Below are positions 1 through 6,957 of a DNA stretch of 64,000 nucleotides, piece after piece. The notes under the pieces are model-generated. The model was not told the origin of the DNA and did not search any database. It was given only the letters and a program-made list of their open reading frames with translations. The first letter of the stretch is position 1, and each line of letters starts with the position of its first letter. The stretch is taken from assembly GCF_013340935.1 (NCBI RefSeq), contig NZ_WHOS01000031.1:20712-84711 (forward strand), read 5' to 3'. The translations under genes were made by a program, and so were the position numbers. This stretch comes from Azospirillum melinis. GTDB lineage: Bacteria; Pseudomonadota; Alphaproteobacteria; Azospirillales; Azospirillaceae.

Positions 1-28
1 TGATTTTTGACACCTCATGTTGCGAATA

Positions 29-70
29 CGGTACATCACGTACCTTTTCAACTCAACACAAAACGTACCC
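29..70. promoter_or_regulatory. left operator cluster of the phage repressor
   Basis: This stretch holds GGTAC-N5-GTACC (30-44) and another ACGTACC (63-69). The same heptamer recurs in the repressor/cro intergenic region about 430 bp away. The sites flank the repressor gene on its downstream side, so the repressor probably also controls a leftward promoter outside the window. The motif sharing is seen; binding is inferred. Confidence 0.5.
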
Positions 71-111
71 TATGAGAACGGGTCAACGGTCCAGGCGCAT
101 TCACTGCCACA

Positions 112-477
112 TCAGAGCGCTAATTTTTCCGTGGGCGTTTCCTGTTTAGCAAGCGCATCGGTTAAGACCTGGGTGGCGTTTTTGCCGGCCTGATCCAACC
201 TCCGATATTTTTCGAGAAGAGCAATTTCATCAGTGGTGAGAGTCTGTGCTTCAGACCCTTCACCAGTAAGAAGCCAGCTAAGCGATATTTTAAACGCGTG
301 CGCATACCGCTCGGCGGACTTTTGTTTAAGCCCGCGAGCACCGTTTTCATGGCTCTTGTATGTATTGTAATTCCAGCCAAACCGTTCCGCCGCATCGCGT
401 GGGGTTCCAAAGCCTGCATTGGCTCGCGCCCACTGCAAGCGTTCGTATGGTGCAGCTGATTTGTCCGGCTTTCTCAT
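112..477 (-). CDS. phage repressor-like XRE-family transcriptional regulator
   Basis: A 121-residue DNA-binding protein with a Cro/C1-type helix-turn-helix at about residues 5-65 (PYERLQWARANAGF..RDAAERFGWNYNTYKSHENG) and a short C-terminal helical part. There is no LexA-like peptidase domain. It is transcribed away from the Cro-like gene at 550, with ACGTACC operator motifs between them, which is the classic layout of a lysogeny switch. An in-frame extension upstream to 702 exists but would run through the operators and the divergent gene, so the ATG at 477 was chosen. It probably represses the rightward early promoter and its own synthesis; that role is inferred from position. Confidence 0.75.
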   Translation of the reverse strand: MRKPDKSAAPYERLQWARANAGFGTPRDAAERFGWNYNTYKSHENGARGLKQKSAERYAHAFKISLSWLLTGEGSEAQTLTTDEIALLEKYRRLDQAGKNATQVLTDALAKQETPTEKLAL

Positions 478-482
478 GGGAC

Positions 483-543
483 AAAGCGTACCAAAGGGCA
501 AGGTACGTTTCGTCTTGACGCAGTACGGTACGAAACGTACCTT
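483..543. promoter_or_regulatory. divergent early promoter/operator region
   Basis: GCGTACC (486-492), the inverted GGTACGT (502-508) and ACGTACC (535-541) lie between the divergent repressor and Cro-like genes. Bases 500-513 and 530-543 form a perfect 14-bp inverted repeat (AAGGTACGTTTCGT and its complement) with a 16-bp spacer. This is the likely operator for the repressor/Cro pair. The repeats are seen; the regulator is inferred from proximity. Confidence 0.7.
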
Positions 544-549
544 ACCCCA

Positions 550-801
550 ATGAGCTTCAAGGAACTCATAGAACGCTGGCCTAGCCGCGCTGCCCTCGCC
601 GACGACTGTGGGGTCGATTACGGAGTCGTGAAGCAATGGCATCGTCGAGACTCGATCCCTTCCAAGCATTGGCCGGTGGTTATTGCTTCCGCACGGAAGC
701 ACAAGCTGCGCGGTGTAACCTTGCAGAAGCTCTCAGACCTTTCTCGTGGCGACTTTCCACAGGAAGCCAGGGCGCCGCGCCAAACGGTTCTGCAAAGCTG
801 A
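550..801 (+). CDS. Cro-like small DNA-binding protein
   Basis: An 83-residue protein whose first 50 residues (SFKELIERWPSRAALADDCG..YGVVKQWHRRDSIP) have the spacing of a helix-turn-helix of the type found in phage Cro proteins and YdaS-like regulators. It starts 7 bp after the operator inverted repeat and is divergent from the repressor, so it is the first gene of the rightward early operon. Its role as the antagonist of the repressor follows from the arrangement and was not tested by any search. Confidence 0.65.
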   Translation: MSFKELIERWPSRAALADDCGVDYGVVKQWHRRDSIPSKHWPVVIASARKHKLRGVTLQKLSDLSRGDFPQEARAPRQTVLQS

Positions 802-916
802 TTGCGGAGAGTATCTGCATGTTAATGACCATGGGTTGCCAATACAGGAAGCATCGCTCGCTTTACGCGATGCGGCAACTGGCAACCTCATGTTCGGATG
901 CCTGTCCGTCGCGTGA
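746..916 (+). CDS. possible small phage protein
   Basis: A 56-codon reading frame beginning with GTG that overlaps the end of the Cro-like gene in another frame. Its second half (EYLHVNDHGLPIQEASLALR then AATGNLMFGCLSVA) reads like real protein and better than the longer overlapping frame. No good ribosome binding site is visible. The family is not recognised and it may be the remnant of a longer gene. Confidence 0.25.
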   Translation: MATFHRKPGRRAKRFCKADCGEYLHVNDHGLPIQEASLALRDAATGNLMFGCLSVA

Positions 917-1084
917 CGGATTAGGTAGAGGCCAGGACCGCAGGTCAATCAGGGGCCTCCCTGCCGCCTCACTGCTTGTTAGGAGATTCGCTCCCGGCAT
1001 TCCCTTGTCCGTGGCCGGGATGCGAACGCGGCCGGCGCCATGTCCAGCCGGTGCCGGCCGCTCCCTCTTATCGGGGAAGGTGTG

Positions 1085-1252
1085 ATGGCCGGGCTTGATC
1101 GATCCCATCTGACGCCTGCCCAGTGCGCCGTGCTCAATGCGTGGCCCGCCTTCGAGGTAGCCGCAGCGGTGAAGTGGGCGACCGTCAACAAGGTGGTGCG
1201 AACGCTCTCGAGCGCCCAGTCATTGCCCGAATTGGACAGAGATAAGGCAATT
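1085..1252 (+). pseudogene. degenerate copy of the 88-aa early protein gene
   Basis: From the ATG at 1085 the product (DRSHLTPAQCAVLNAWPAFE, then VKWATVNKVVRTL) matches the protein encoded at 1713-1979 for about 50 residues. The similarity ends near base 1245, where unrelated sequence replaces the C-terminal half. The upstream leader including the ribosome binding site is also duplicated (from about 1057, matching about 1671). The frame stays open into the following sequence but runs antisense to another gene there, so this is read as a truncated duplicate. Confidence 0.55.
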
Positions 1253-1330
1253 AACACTCACTGTATAGCCCAGGTGGGGGAGCGTCATAACTTTGGCGCT
1301 CCCCATGCCAATGTTCGAATTGGAAGGAAA

Positions 1331-1528
1331 TTATTCTGTGGTCTCGGCCTCAGTATCGGACTGGGGCTTAGCTTTCAGCTCGGCCAGCATATCGCGGTAG
1401 ATTGCTACCACCCCTGCGGTGGTGAGCACCGTGACACTCGGCAAGTACGCCGCTGTCAAATGAGCGGCGACGATTTCGAGGTGACGGGTAGCTTCGAGGC
1501 GCCGCTGGTAGCCTTCAGCAAACGACAT
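1331..1528 (-). CDS. hypothetical 65-aa protein
   Basis: A small mainly helical protein encoded on the minus strand in an otherwise rightward early region. A GGAG ribosome binding site lies about 8 bp before the ATG. It sits between the two copies of the duplicated early gene, so it probably arrived with the event that broke the first copy. A GGGGAGCG...CGCTCCCC hairpin (1277-1304) follows it. No family is recognised. Confidence 0.45.
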   Translation of the reverse strand: MSFAEGYQRRLEATRHLEIVAAHLTAAYLPSVTVLTTAGVVAIYRDMLAELKAKPQSDTEAETTE

Positions 1529-1712
1529 TTCAATTGCTCCATCAGTTGTAATTACAGCGTCATAGTAGCAATGGTGGATCGGTTAGTCGATATGGAGCGG
1601 TCCGCCTTCGATTTTTTGCAACCGACCTTCTCTTGTAAATCGCGCGGATGTGATCGTGGCCGACGCTATTCCCAGTCGGCGCCTGCCGCTCCCTCTTATC
1701 GGGGGAGGCGTG

Positions 1713-1979
1713 ATGACCAAGCGTGATCGATCCCATCTGACACCTGCCCAGCGTGCCGTGCTCGATGCTTGGCCGGCTTTCGAAGCTGCCGCAGCGGTGA
1801 AATGGGCGACCGTCGACAAGGTGGTGCGGACGCTCTGCAACGCGCGTTCGCTGGCCGAGCTGGACGAAAGGGAAGCGGTCGAACTGGCGGCGCTGCTGCG
1901 CCGTGGGACGGCGCGTTTGCACACTCTGGCATCGCTGCGGACAGCTACCGCTGGCGCTGCCACACGAGGGCGTGAATGA
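1713..1979 (+). CDS. hypothetical phage early protein (intact copy)
   Basis: An 88-residue helical protein with a strong GGGGGAGG ribosome binding site ahead of the ATG. The frame extends upstream to 1650, but the duplicated leader shows that the unit starts at 1713. It contains the block shared with the broken copy at 1085 plus a C-terminus rich in Ala, Arg and Leu (LAALLRRGTARLHTLASLR). Function is unknown; its place between the switch and the replication gene suggests an early role. Confidence 0.5.
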   Translation: MTKRDRSHLTPAQRAVLDAWPAFEAAAAVKWATVDKVVRTLCNARSLAELDEREAVELAALLRRGTARLHTLASLRTATAGAATRGRE

Positions 1980-2412
1980 CCGCCCGCGGGCGACCGTTCC
2001 GCCTGCGAAAAGATCCGAGATCCATCTGCATCACCGGGAGCTGTGCCGCGGCGGCGGTGCAGCTCTATTGTGCCGGCCGGCGCTATGGCGCCGCGCGAGG
2101 CCCGCCGGCGGATGGAGCGGTCGTGGCTGCGACCGCCCCGGAGTCTACCGCTGATGTCAACCAGGTTGCGCTCTGCGCGGCAGTTGCCACGCGAGCCCAT
2201 TGCTGTCTTCGACCAACGAAAATTAGGTGCGTCATGCCGTTCATGGAAGTCAGCCAGATAGGCCGGAATGGCGCACGGAAGTATGGGTTTGCGACCATGA
2301 GCGCCGCCGCACCGATCCGCTTCGACCGCGCTGTGCCGCTGCCGCTGTTATGCTCCCCCCGCTGCGGTCGAATCCTGCGGCAGCTCGCATCCCCTCTCAC
2401 AGCGGGGGCAGC
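1980..2412. other. intergenic stretch before the replication gene
   Basis: No convincing gene is visible. An open frame from 1976 to 2416 (146 codons, start overlapping the previous stop as ATGA) has unusual composition rich in Arg, Ala and Cys and resembles no family I know, so it is not called. The stretch probably carries the promoter and leader of the replication gene. Confidence 0.4.
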
Positions 2413-3600
2413 ATGATCCAGGCGGACAAGCGTTCCCCCTTCTACCTGCTGCGCGAGCTGTTCCAGGACGCGTTGGGCTTGGCGCCCGGCCTGACCGACA
2501 AGCGTCGGGTGCTGGCGCTGCTGCTGGTCAGGCGCAGCGACGAGTCGATCTTCGTCCGCTGCGGCGAGCTGGTGGCGTGGATCGGTGCCGACAAGCTGGC
2601 GCGGGCCATGCGGTGCGACCGCCGCACCGTTCAGCGCGGCCTGTCCTGGCTGCTGGGCGCCGGCATCATCGAGGTGGACCGAAAGGGCGGCGGGCGAGCC
2701 CGCTCCACCCGCTACCGCTTCAGCAAACACTGGCTGGGGGCGACCGCCGTCCAGCTGGAAAACTGCGGCATCGCAGAAGCCTACGGCCTGCCCGATGACC
2801 TGTTCGCCGTGGCAAACGGCGGCACCTATGCCGCAGTTGCTGCCCGGTTCGGCGGCGATACTGCGGCGGACGGGTGGCAGGGGGCGGGAGCGGGTGGCCG
2901 AAACAGCGGCATGGCCGCCGCAGTTCCGGGTGCAAACAGCGGCATGATCGGCGGCGGTGCGGAGAACAGCGGTGCGGGTGCCGCACTATCCGGCCAAAAC
3001 AGCGGCGCGTTTTCGGACGGCGACGGAGAAACTGCGGCGCTGGCGTCCACAAACTGCGGCAATTCAGCCGGAAACTGCGGCGCAGCTCTGCCGCCCGAAA
3101 TAGATCTAAATAATAGAAATAGAGGCGCGCGGGCGTCGAAAACTGCGGCAGGCCAGAATCCTGACCGCCGCCAGCGTCACCTCCCCCTTCCGATTTCCGG
3201 CGGACGTTCTGCGGCGGAAGACTCCCAGGGCTATCCGGGGGCGGAGCGGAATCGTGGCTGGCATCCGAGAATCGTGCAGAGGGCGGCTGAGATTCTGGGG
3301 GACGCCCAGCGCGCAGCCCTGGCGGTGGAGTGGCTGGAGGACGCGCAGAAAGAGCGGCTGCGTGACGGCTACCGGCCGACGCCGGAGGAACTGGAGAAGT
3401 GGCTGGGCTGGGCGCTCGACCGGGCAGACGGAGCGGGCGACGTGGCGCCGGCTGGTGGGCTGCCGCCGGATCTGGCGCAGGCGGTCCAGTTGGCCGCCCA
3501 ACAGGCCGTGCGCGACGTGCTGCCGTCGATTGTGCCGACGCTGATCCAGGCGCTTCAGCAACAGCTTCAAGGCGACGGGGCGGGCACCGTGGCTGCCTGA
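2413..3600 (+). CDS. phage/plasmid replication initiator protein
   Basis: A 395-residue protein. Residues about 1-110 look like a winged-helix DNA-binding domain (RCDRRTVQRGLSWLLGAG, then a basic wing and TRYRF), as in lambda O and plasmid Rep proteins. The middle (about 160-250) is low complexity, rich in Gly, Ala and Asn, with repeated NSG/NCG triplets because the DNA there is an iteron array. The C-terminal third (from about 275: HPRIVQRAAEIL...RPTPEELEKWLGWALDRA) is helical and could contact host replication proteins. The ATG at 2413 follows a GGGGGCAGC leader; the longer frame from 2227 is not supported. A parA gene follows. Initiator function is inferred from the domain, the iterons and the context. 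Confidence 0.65.
   Translation: MIQADKRSPFYLLRELFQDALGLAPGLTDKRRVLALLLVRRSDESIFVRCGELVAWIGADKLARAMRCDRRTVQRGLSWLLGAGIIEVDRKGGGRARSTRYRFSKHWLGATAVQLENCGIAEAYGLPDDLFAVANGGTYAAVAARFGGDTAADGWQGAGAGGRNSGMAAAVPGANSGMIGGGAENSGAGAALSGQNSGAFSDGDGETAALASTNCGNSAGNCGAALPPEIDLNNRNRGARASKTAAGQNPDRRQRHLPLPISGGRSAAEDSQGYPGAERNRGWHPRIVQRAAEILGDAQRAALAVEWLEDAQKERLRDGYRPTPEELEKWLGWALDRADGAGDVAPAGGLPPDLAQAVQLAAQQAVRDVLPSIVPTLIQALQQQLQGDGAGTVAA
2759..3149 (+). repeat. iteron array inside the initiator gene (candidate origin)
   Basis: At least eight direct copies of the 10-mer AAAC(T/A)GCGGC or one-mismatch variants lie at about 2760, 2901, 2934, 2964, 2997, 3029, 3051, 3072 and 3140, with inverted copies near 2829 and 2917. 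Such arrays inside an initiator gene are the binding sites of the initiator in lambda O-type and iteron-plasmid origins. The repeats are seen directly; origin activity is inferred. Confidence 0.65.
3097..3124. other. AT-rich tract next to the iterons (candidate unwinding element)
   Basis: A 28-bp run that is more than 75 percent A/T (GAAATAGATCTAAATAATAG and following) lies between the last two iterons in a gene that is otherwise very GC-rich. Its codons include ATA and AGA, which are rare here. An AT-rich unwinding element beside iterons is the usual structure of a theta origin. Confidence 0.55.
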
Positions 3601-3712
3601 GAAACGGCGGCATGGTGCAGCAGCTCGCGCTTGATGGGGGAGGGGCAGGGATGGGCGGCTCGGTCGGAAGAGGCACAGGAAACAGCGGCGCGCTGCGGCG
3701 GGACGCGCGGCC

Positions 3713-3964
3713 ATGAGCCGGGCCGGCCAGCAACTTCCCCTGGATCTGGGCGTGCCGCCGCGCACGGCGCGACGCCGGCCGGTTCAGGTCCAGCCGGAGG
3801 AGCCAGGCGTGTACCGCGCCGTCGAGGTGCTGCGCGCCGCCGGGCTGCGGGTCTACCGGAACGGCGCGCTGCATCTGGTCGATGGCAAGCTTCTGACCAC
3901 GGCGGAGTTGATGCGCCTCTTCCACGCCCACCAGCGGCGGGAACAGGGCAAGGCCGACCGCTGA
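3713..3964 (+). CDS. hypothetical protein between rep and parA
   Basis: An 83-residue basic protein with a Pro/Arg-rich N-terminus (about 1-28) and a helical C-terminal part (VYRAVEVLRAAGLRVYRNGA..VDGKLLTTAELMRLFHAHQ). The second part has the look of a small DNA-binding fold, but no family is recognised. It sits between the initiator and the partition gene, so a role in replication or copy control is possible. Confidence 0.5.
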   Translation: MSRAGQQLPLDLGVPPRTARRRPVQVQPEEPGVYRAVEVLRAAGLRVYRNGALHLVDGKLLTTAELMRLFHAHQRREQGKADR

Positions 3965-4031
3965 AGCGGCGGCAACGAATCGGGTGTCGCTGGTCCGCCG
4001 ACAGCGCGGATCGGCGGCGTGGGGAAACGGG

Positions 4032-4055
4032 AAAGTGTTCACGCGTGAACACTTT
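4032..4055. promoter_or_regulatory. perfect 24-bp palindrome upstream of parA (parS- or operator-like)
   Basis: The half-site AAAGTGTTCACG is followed by its exact reverse complement. The site ends 12 bp before the parA start codon. An identical 24-bp copy lies at 13970-13993. The core GTTCACGCGTGAAC resembles chromosomal parS sites (TGTTTCACGTGAAACA) in size and symmetry. It may be a centromere, a ParA/ParB operator, or both. Confidence 0.7.
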
Positions 4056-4067
4056 GGGGGCTGGAAC

Positions 4068-4685
4068 ATGAAGACGATTCTGGTGGTGCAGGGGAAGGGC
4101 GGCGGGCCGAAGACGGCAACCGTCCGCAATCTGGCGGTGGCCGCCGCGACGGCCGGGCTGCGGGTGGGGACGCTGGACACCGATCCGCAGGGCAGCCTGA
4201 CGCACTGGCACAGCCTGCGCCCGGCCGACGTGGCGCCGATCGCTGGCGAGCAGCGTGTGCTGGGCGAGGTGGAGCGGCCGACGCCGCAGGACCTCGACCT
4301 GCTGGTGATCGACACGCCGACCGCGGTGGAGTTCTTCCCCGAATCGACGGCGCTGCTGTTCGACGCGGCCGACCTGGTGCTGGTGCCGGTGCGGCCGGGA
4401 CCGGAGGATCTGGTCAGCATGCAGGCCATGCTGCCCTATCTGCAGAGCCGGCGCCGGCCGATGCGGTTGCTGTTGAGCCAGATCCAGCCACGCTTGCGGG
4501 AGACGGCCGACGCGCGGGCCATCATCTCCGGTATGGGCACGCCGGCGCCGGTGGAGATCCCGCTGCTTCAGGAAGTGCCGCGCAGCTTCATGGCTGGCCT
4601 GGGTACGGCCGAGATCCCCGGCACCCGCACCGGCCCATTGTTCCGCGACCTGTGGGCCTATCTGTCCGTCGAGATGGGAGTCTGA
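4068..4685 (+). CDS. parA: ParA-family partition ATPase
   Basis: A 205-residue P-loop ATPase of the ParA/MinD class. It has the deviant Walker A motif KGGGPKTATV at about residues 9-18, a LDTDPQGSLTHW switch at about 43-54 and DLLVIDTPTA (Walker B) at about 83-92. The short form without an N-terminal DNA-binding domain fits small plasmid (type Ib) ParAs, whose operons are usually regulated by the partner protein. In some classes ParA moves plasmid copies before division. The ATG at 4068 follows the palindrome at 4032. The gene downstream starts 2 bp after its stop. Confidence 0.85.
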   Translation: MKTILVVQGKGGGPKTATVRNLAVAAATAGLRVGTLDTDPQGSLTHWHSLRPADVAPIAGEQRVLGEVERPTPQDLDLLVIDTPTAVEFFPESTALLFDAADLVLVPVRPGPEDLVSMQAMLPYLQSRRRPMRLLLSQIQPRLRETADARAIISGMGTPAPVEIPLLQEVPRSFMAGLGTAEIPGTRTGPLFRDLWAYLSVEMGV

Positions 4686-4687
4686 CG

Positions 4688-5527
4688 ATGGCACCGACTG
4701 CCCGCAGCCTGGGGAATGCCCGCCTGTCCATGCTGGCCAAGCCGCGCACCCTGACCACCCGTGCCGAGTTCGCCGCCGACATCCGCCGGGAGTGGACCAA
4801 CGCGTTGGAGGCCACCGTGGCGGTGGGCCGCCGCCTGAACGAGGCCAAGGAGGCCCTGCCGCACGGCGAATACGAGGCGATGGTGACGAACGACCTTCCG
4901 TTCAGCACCTCGACCGCCCGCAAGCTGCGCGAGATCGCCGCCTTCGTGGACACCGAAAAGGTGCCGTTGGACCAGCTGCCGGAGGCGATGTCCACGCTCT
5001 ATGCCATCGCCACCCTGCCCGACGCGACGCGCAAGCAGGCGCTTGAGCAGGGCGTGATTCGGCCCGAGGTGACGCGGGCCGAGGTTGCGGTGCTGAAGCC
5101 GCCCAAGCCGGCCGCGCCGGAGGTGAAGGCGCCGGGGCTGTTCGCGCTGTTCGCCAGCCCGGCCAAGGCGGAGGAGGATGAAGAGGTGGCGGCGGACGCT
5201 CTGGTGGAAGTCTGGACGGTGATCGAGGCAGCAAGGTCGGCATCCGCCCAGCCACCCGCGCTGCCGGCGCCGACGGTCATCGACGTGGAGGCCATTCCCG
5301 TGGACACGCCCGCGTCGTCGGCGCCGGCCGTCGAGAAGGTCTCCTCCCTGAAGGGGGCCACCGCCCGCCCGTGGTCCGTGGATCCCGATGATCGATGCTC
5401 GATTTTGGCCCACATGGAACACATGAAGCGGGTAGCGCTCACGGGCCTGAAGGATGACGACGCAACGGCGACCCTCGTCCAGTACGTGGTCGACCTGCAC
5501 AACGCCAAGCTGATGGGGGGCCGCTGA
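4688..5527 (+). CDS. DUF3102-like protein in the ParB position
   Basis: A 279-residue protein that starts 2 bp after parA. Residues about 25-110 (EWTNALEATVAVGRRLNEAK, LPHGEYEAMVTNDLPFSTST, ARKLREIAAFV) resemble the DUF3102-type domain seen in phage and plasmid proteins. The middle is Ala/Pro-rich and disordered, and the C-terminus is helical. Translational coupling to parA makes it the best candidate for the partner that binds the 24-bp palindrome, but no classical ParB motif is visible. The domain assignment is from memory of the pattern. Confidence 0.6.
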   Translation: MAPTARSLGNARLSMLAKPRTLTTRAEFAADIRREWTNALEATVAVGRRLNEAKEALPHGEYEAMVTNDLPFSTSTARKLREIAAFVDTEKVPLDQLPEAMSTLYAIATLPDATRKQALEQGVIRPEVTRAEVAVLKPPKPAAPEVKAPGLFALFASPAKAEEDEEVAADALVEVWTVIEAARSASAQPPALPAPTVIDVEAIPVDTPASSAPAVEKVSSLKGATARPWSVDPDDRCSILAHMEHMKRVALTGLKDDDATATLVQYVVDLHNAKLMGGR

Positions 5528-5857
5528 TGTCGCTACACACCGACCCCGTTTTAGCCACCCGCCGCAGTCCGCTGAAGCCGCTGCTGGCCGAGGTGCTAAC
5601 CGGCGAACCGTGGCTCACCGTCTTGTGCGATCTGCGCGACATTGCGCCCGTCGTCACAGCCGCCTGCATTGTATCTGATATCAGCCCGACACCCGGCGTG
5701 GGAGACCATCCCCGGTGCCAAACTGGACAAGGTTCTGACCGACTTGATCGCTGCCGATTACCATCATCACCAGCCGGGCGGTTGGCTTTTCCTCGATGCG
5801 CCGGAGCGGTTGATGCCAACAGTGTCTTGGGCGGGTCTTGAAAATTTTCTGTGCTAA
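5527..5857 (+). pseudogene. frameshifted phage gene
   Basis: The ATG overlaps the previous stop (ATGA), so this is the next gene of the parA operon. The first frame reads well for about 54 codons (to ..TAACIVSDISP near base 5688). A frame shifted by one then reads as protein to a TAA at 5857 (HPAWETIPGAKLDKVLTDLI, then DYHHHQPGGWLFLDAPERLM). The simplest reading is one gene of about 110 codons broken by an indel. Two overlapping small genes or a sequencing error are alternatives. An IS remnant lies 44 bp downstream. Confidence 0.5.
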
Positions 5858-5901
5858 TATCCAAGCGTAAATGATAGTTAATATTTTACATAAAGCCATT
5901 A

Positions 5902-6581
5902 GGGTGTGTCGTCAGTTAGGGACTTCCCAGCAGGCAGACTGGGTGATTCATAGAGGGTCTGCTGACGGGAGGGCCCACCAATGCGGCGCTATGCTTTGCG
6001 CGACGACCAGTGGGAGCGGACCAGGATTTTCTGCCAGGGCGCCGTGGGCATGTCGGCGGGACGGCAAAGGACAACCGATTCGTAGACGCGGTCCTGTACC
6101 GCTACGGTTCCGACATTCCGTGGCGCGATCTCCCCGCCTGCTTCGGGGACTAGAAGAACACTTACCGCCGCTACCACCGTTGGTGCAAAAGTGGAGTTTT
6201 CGAACGCCTCTTCAGGTTCTGGCCGAGGACAGCGACAACGAATACATGATGCTCGACGCCACCGTCGTCCGAGCCCATCAGCACAGCGCTGGGGCGCACA
6301 AAAAAGGGGGGCCAACCATACCATCGGGCGGTCCCGTGGCAGGGTAACGACCAAGATACATGCCGTCATGGACGCTTTGGGCAACACGGTGGTGATCTCT
6401 CTGACCGCCGGTCAGGTCTCGGACTTCGCCTTGTACCGCGAACGTAATCTCGTCGAACGATTCTTCGACAAACTCAAGGGCTTCCGAGCCATTGCCACTC
6501 GCTACGACAAGCTTGCAAGCAACTTTCTGGCGGCCATTTACCTCGTGTCGGCTCTCATATGGCTCAACTGACGACACGCCA
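5902..6581 (+). mobile_element. IS5-family insertion sequence remnant (IS427-group-like)
   Basis: Terminal inverted repeats GGTGTGTCGTCAGTTAG (from 5903) and GGCGTGTCGTCAGTTGAG (complement, from 6580) bound the element. A TA dinucleotide sits on both sides (5900-5901 and 6582-6583), the target duplication known for this group. At 680 bp it is shorter than typical members (about 800-850 bp), in line with an internal deletion in the transposase gene. It separates the replication module from an AT-rich insert. Confidence 0.75.
5981..6571 (+). pseudogene. IS5-family transposase, multiply disrupted
   Basis: The start MRRYALRDDQWER and the end ERNLVERFFDKLKGFRAIAT...SALIWLN are typical of IS5/IS427-group DDE transposases. 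The reading frame shifts several times, and an in-frame TAG (near 6150) replaces a codon before KNTYRRYHRWCKSGVFERLF. The first Asp region (MMLDATVVRAHQHSAG) is present, but the segment expected between SDFALY and RERNLVERFF, which carries the second catalytic Asp, is missing. The element cannot encode an active transposase. Confidence 0.75.
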
Positions 6582-6631
6582 TAATGTGCCCATACGGTCG
6601 GTGTACATTGACCTATTACAGATGGGATGGA

Positions 6632-6660
6632 TTGACATACGGGATTTTACCATACTATAT
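6632..6660 (+). promoter_or_regulatory. candidate sigma70-type promoter
   Basis: TTGACA (6632-6637) is followed after 17 bp by CTATAT (6655-6660) in an AT-rich stretch. It lies 33 bp before the start of the ribbon-helix-helix gene. A consensus -35 element is uncommon in this genome, so the downstream pair may be expressed from the prophage independently. Confidence 0.5.
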
Positions 6661-6692
6661 ATGGTTCGTCTATCTTAGCGTTGGAGACTGCT

Positions 6693-6935
6693 ATGAACTC
6701 GGAAGACGATAGGAAATCGGAGCAAAAGGAAGAAGTGAAGAAGGTTACGGTCAATCTTCCAAAAAACGAAGTTCAATTCTTGCAGCGTGTTGCTAAGCAG
6801 GAAAATTTGTCATTTACAGATGTTCTAAGGAGGTCCATAAGATCTGAGAAATTTTTTGTTGAAAACGAAAATTCAGGGAAAAAAATTCTAGTTCAGAGTG
6901 ATGATAACGAGCTTCGAGAGATTTGGCGTAGATAA
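6693..6935 (+). CDS. ribbon-helix-helix-like DNA-binding protein
   Basis: An 80-residue protein with a charged N-terminus and a CopG/Arc-type ribbon-helix-helix pattern at about residues 15-55 (KKVTVNLPKNEVQFLQRVAK, then LSFTDVLRRSIRSEKFF). A GGAG ribosome binding site 6 bp before the ATG at 6693 decides the start. The gene is much richer in A/T than its neighbours and uses codons rare elsewhere in the window, a sign of transfer. It probably regulates its own operon with the membrane protein gene 22 bp downstream, or acts as an antitoxin-like partner; both are inferences. Confidence 0.6.
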   Translation: MNSEDDRKSEQKEEVKKVTVNLPKNEVQFLQRVAKQENLSFTDVLRRSIRSEKFFVENENSGKKILVQSDDNELREIWRR

Positions 6936-6957
6936 GAAACGGAAATAACTTTTCTAA

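Noticed and set aside
112..702. The longer 196-codon version of the repressor
   Set aside because: It would start inside the divergent Cro-like gene and translate the operators; the 121-residue form begins at the usual place before the helix-turn-helix.
1976..2416. A 146-codon frame starting on the previous stop codon
   Set aside because: The overlap looks like translational coupling, but the product has odd composition with many Cys and Arg and no recognisable fold, so it is not called as a gene.
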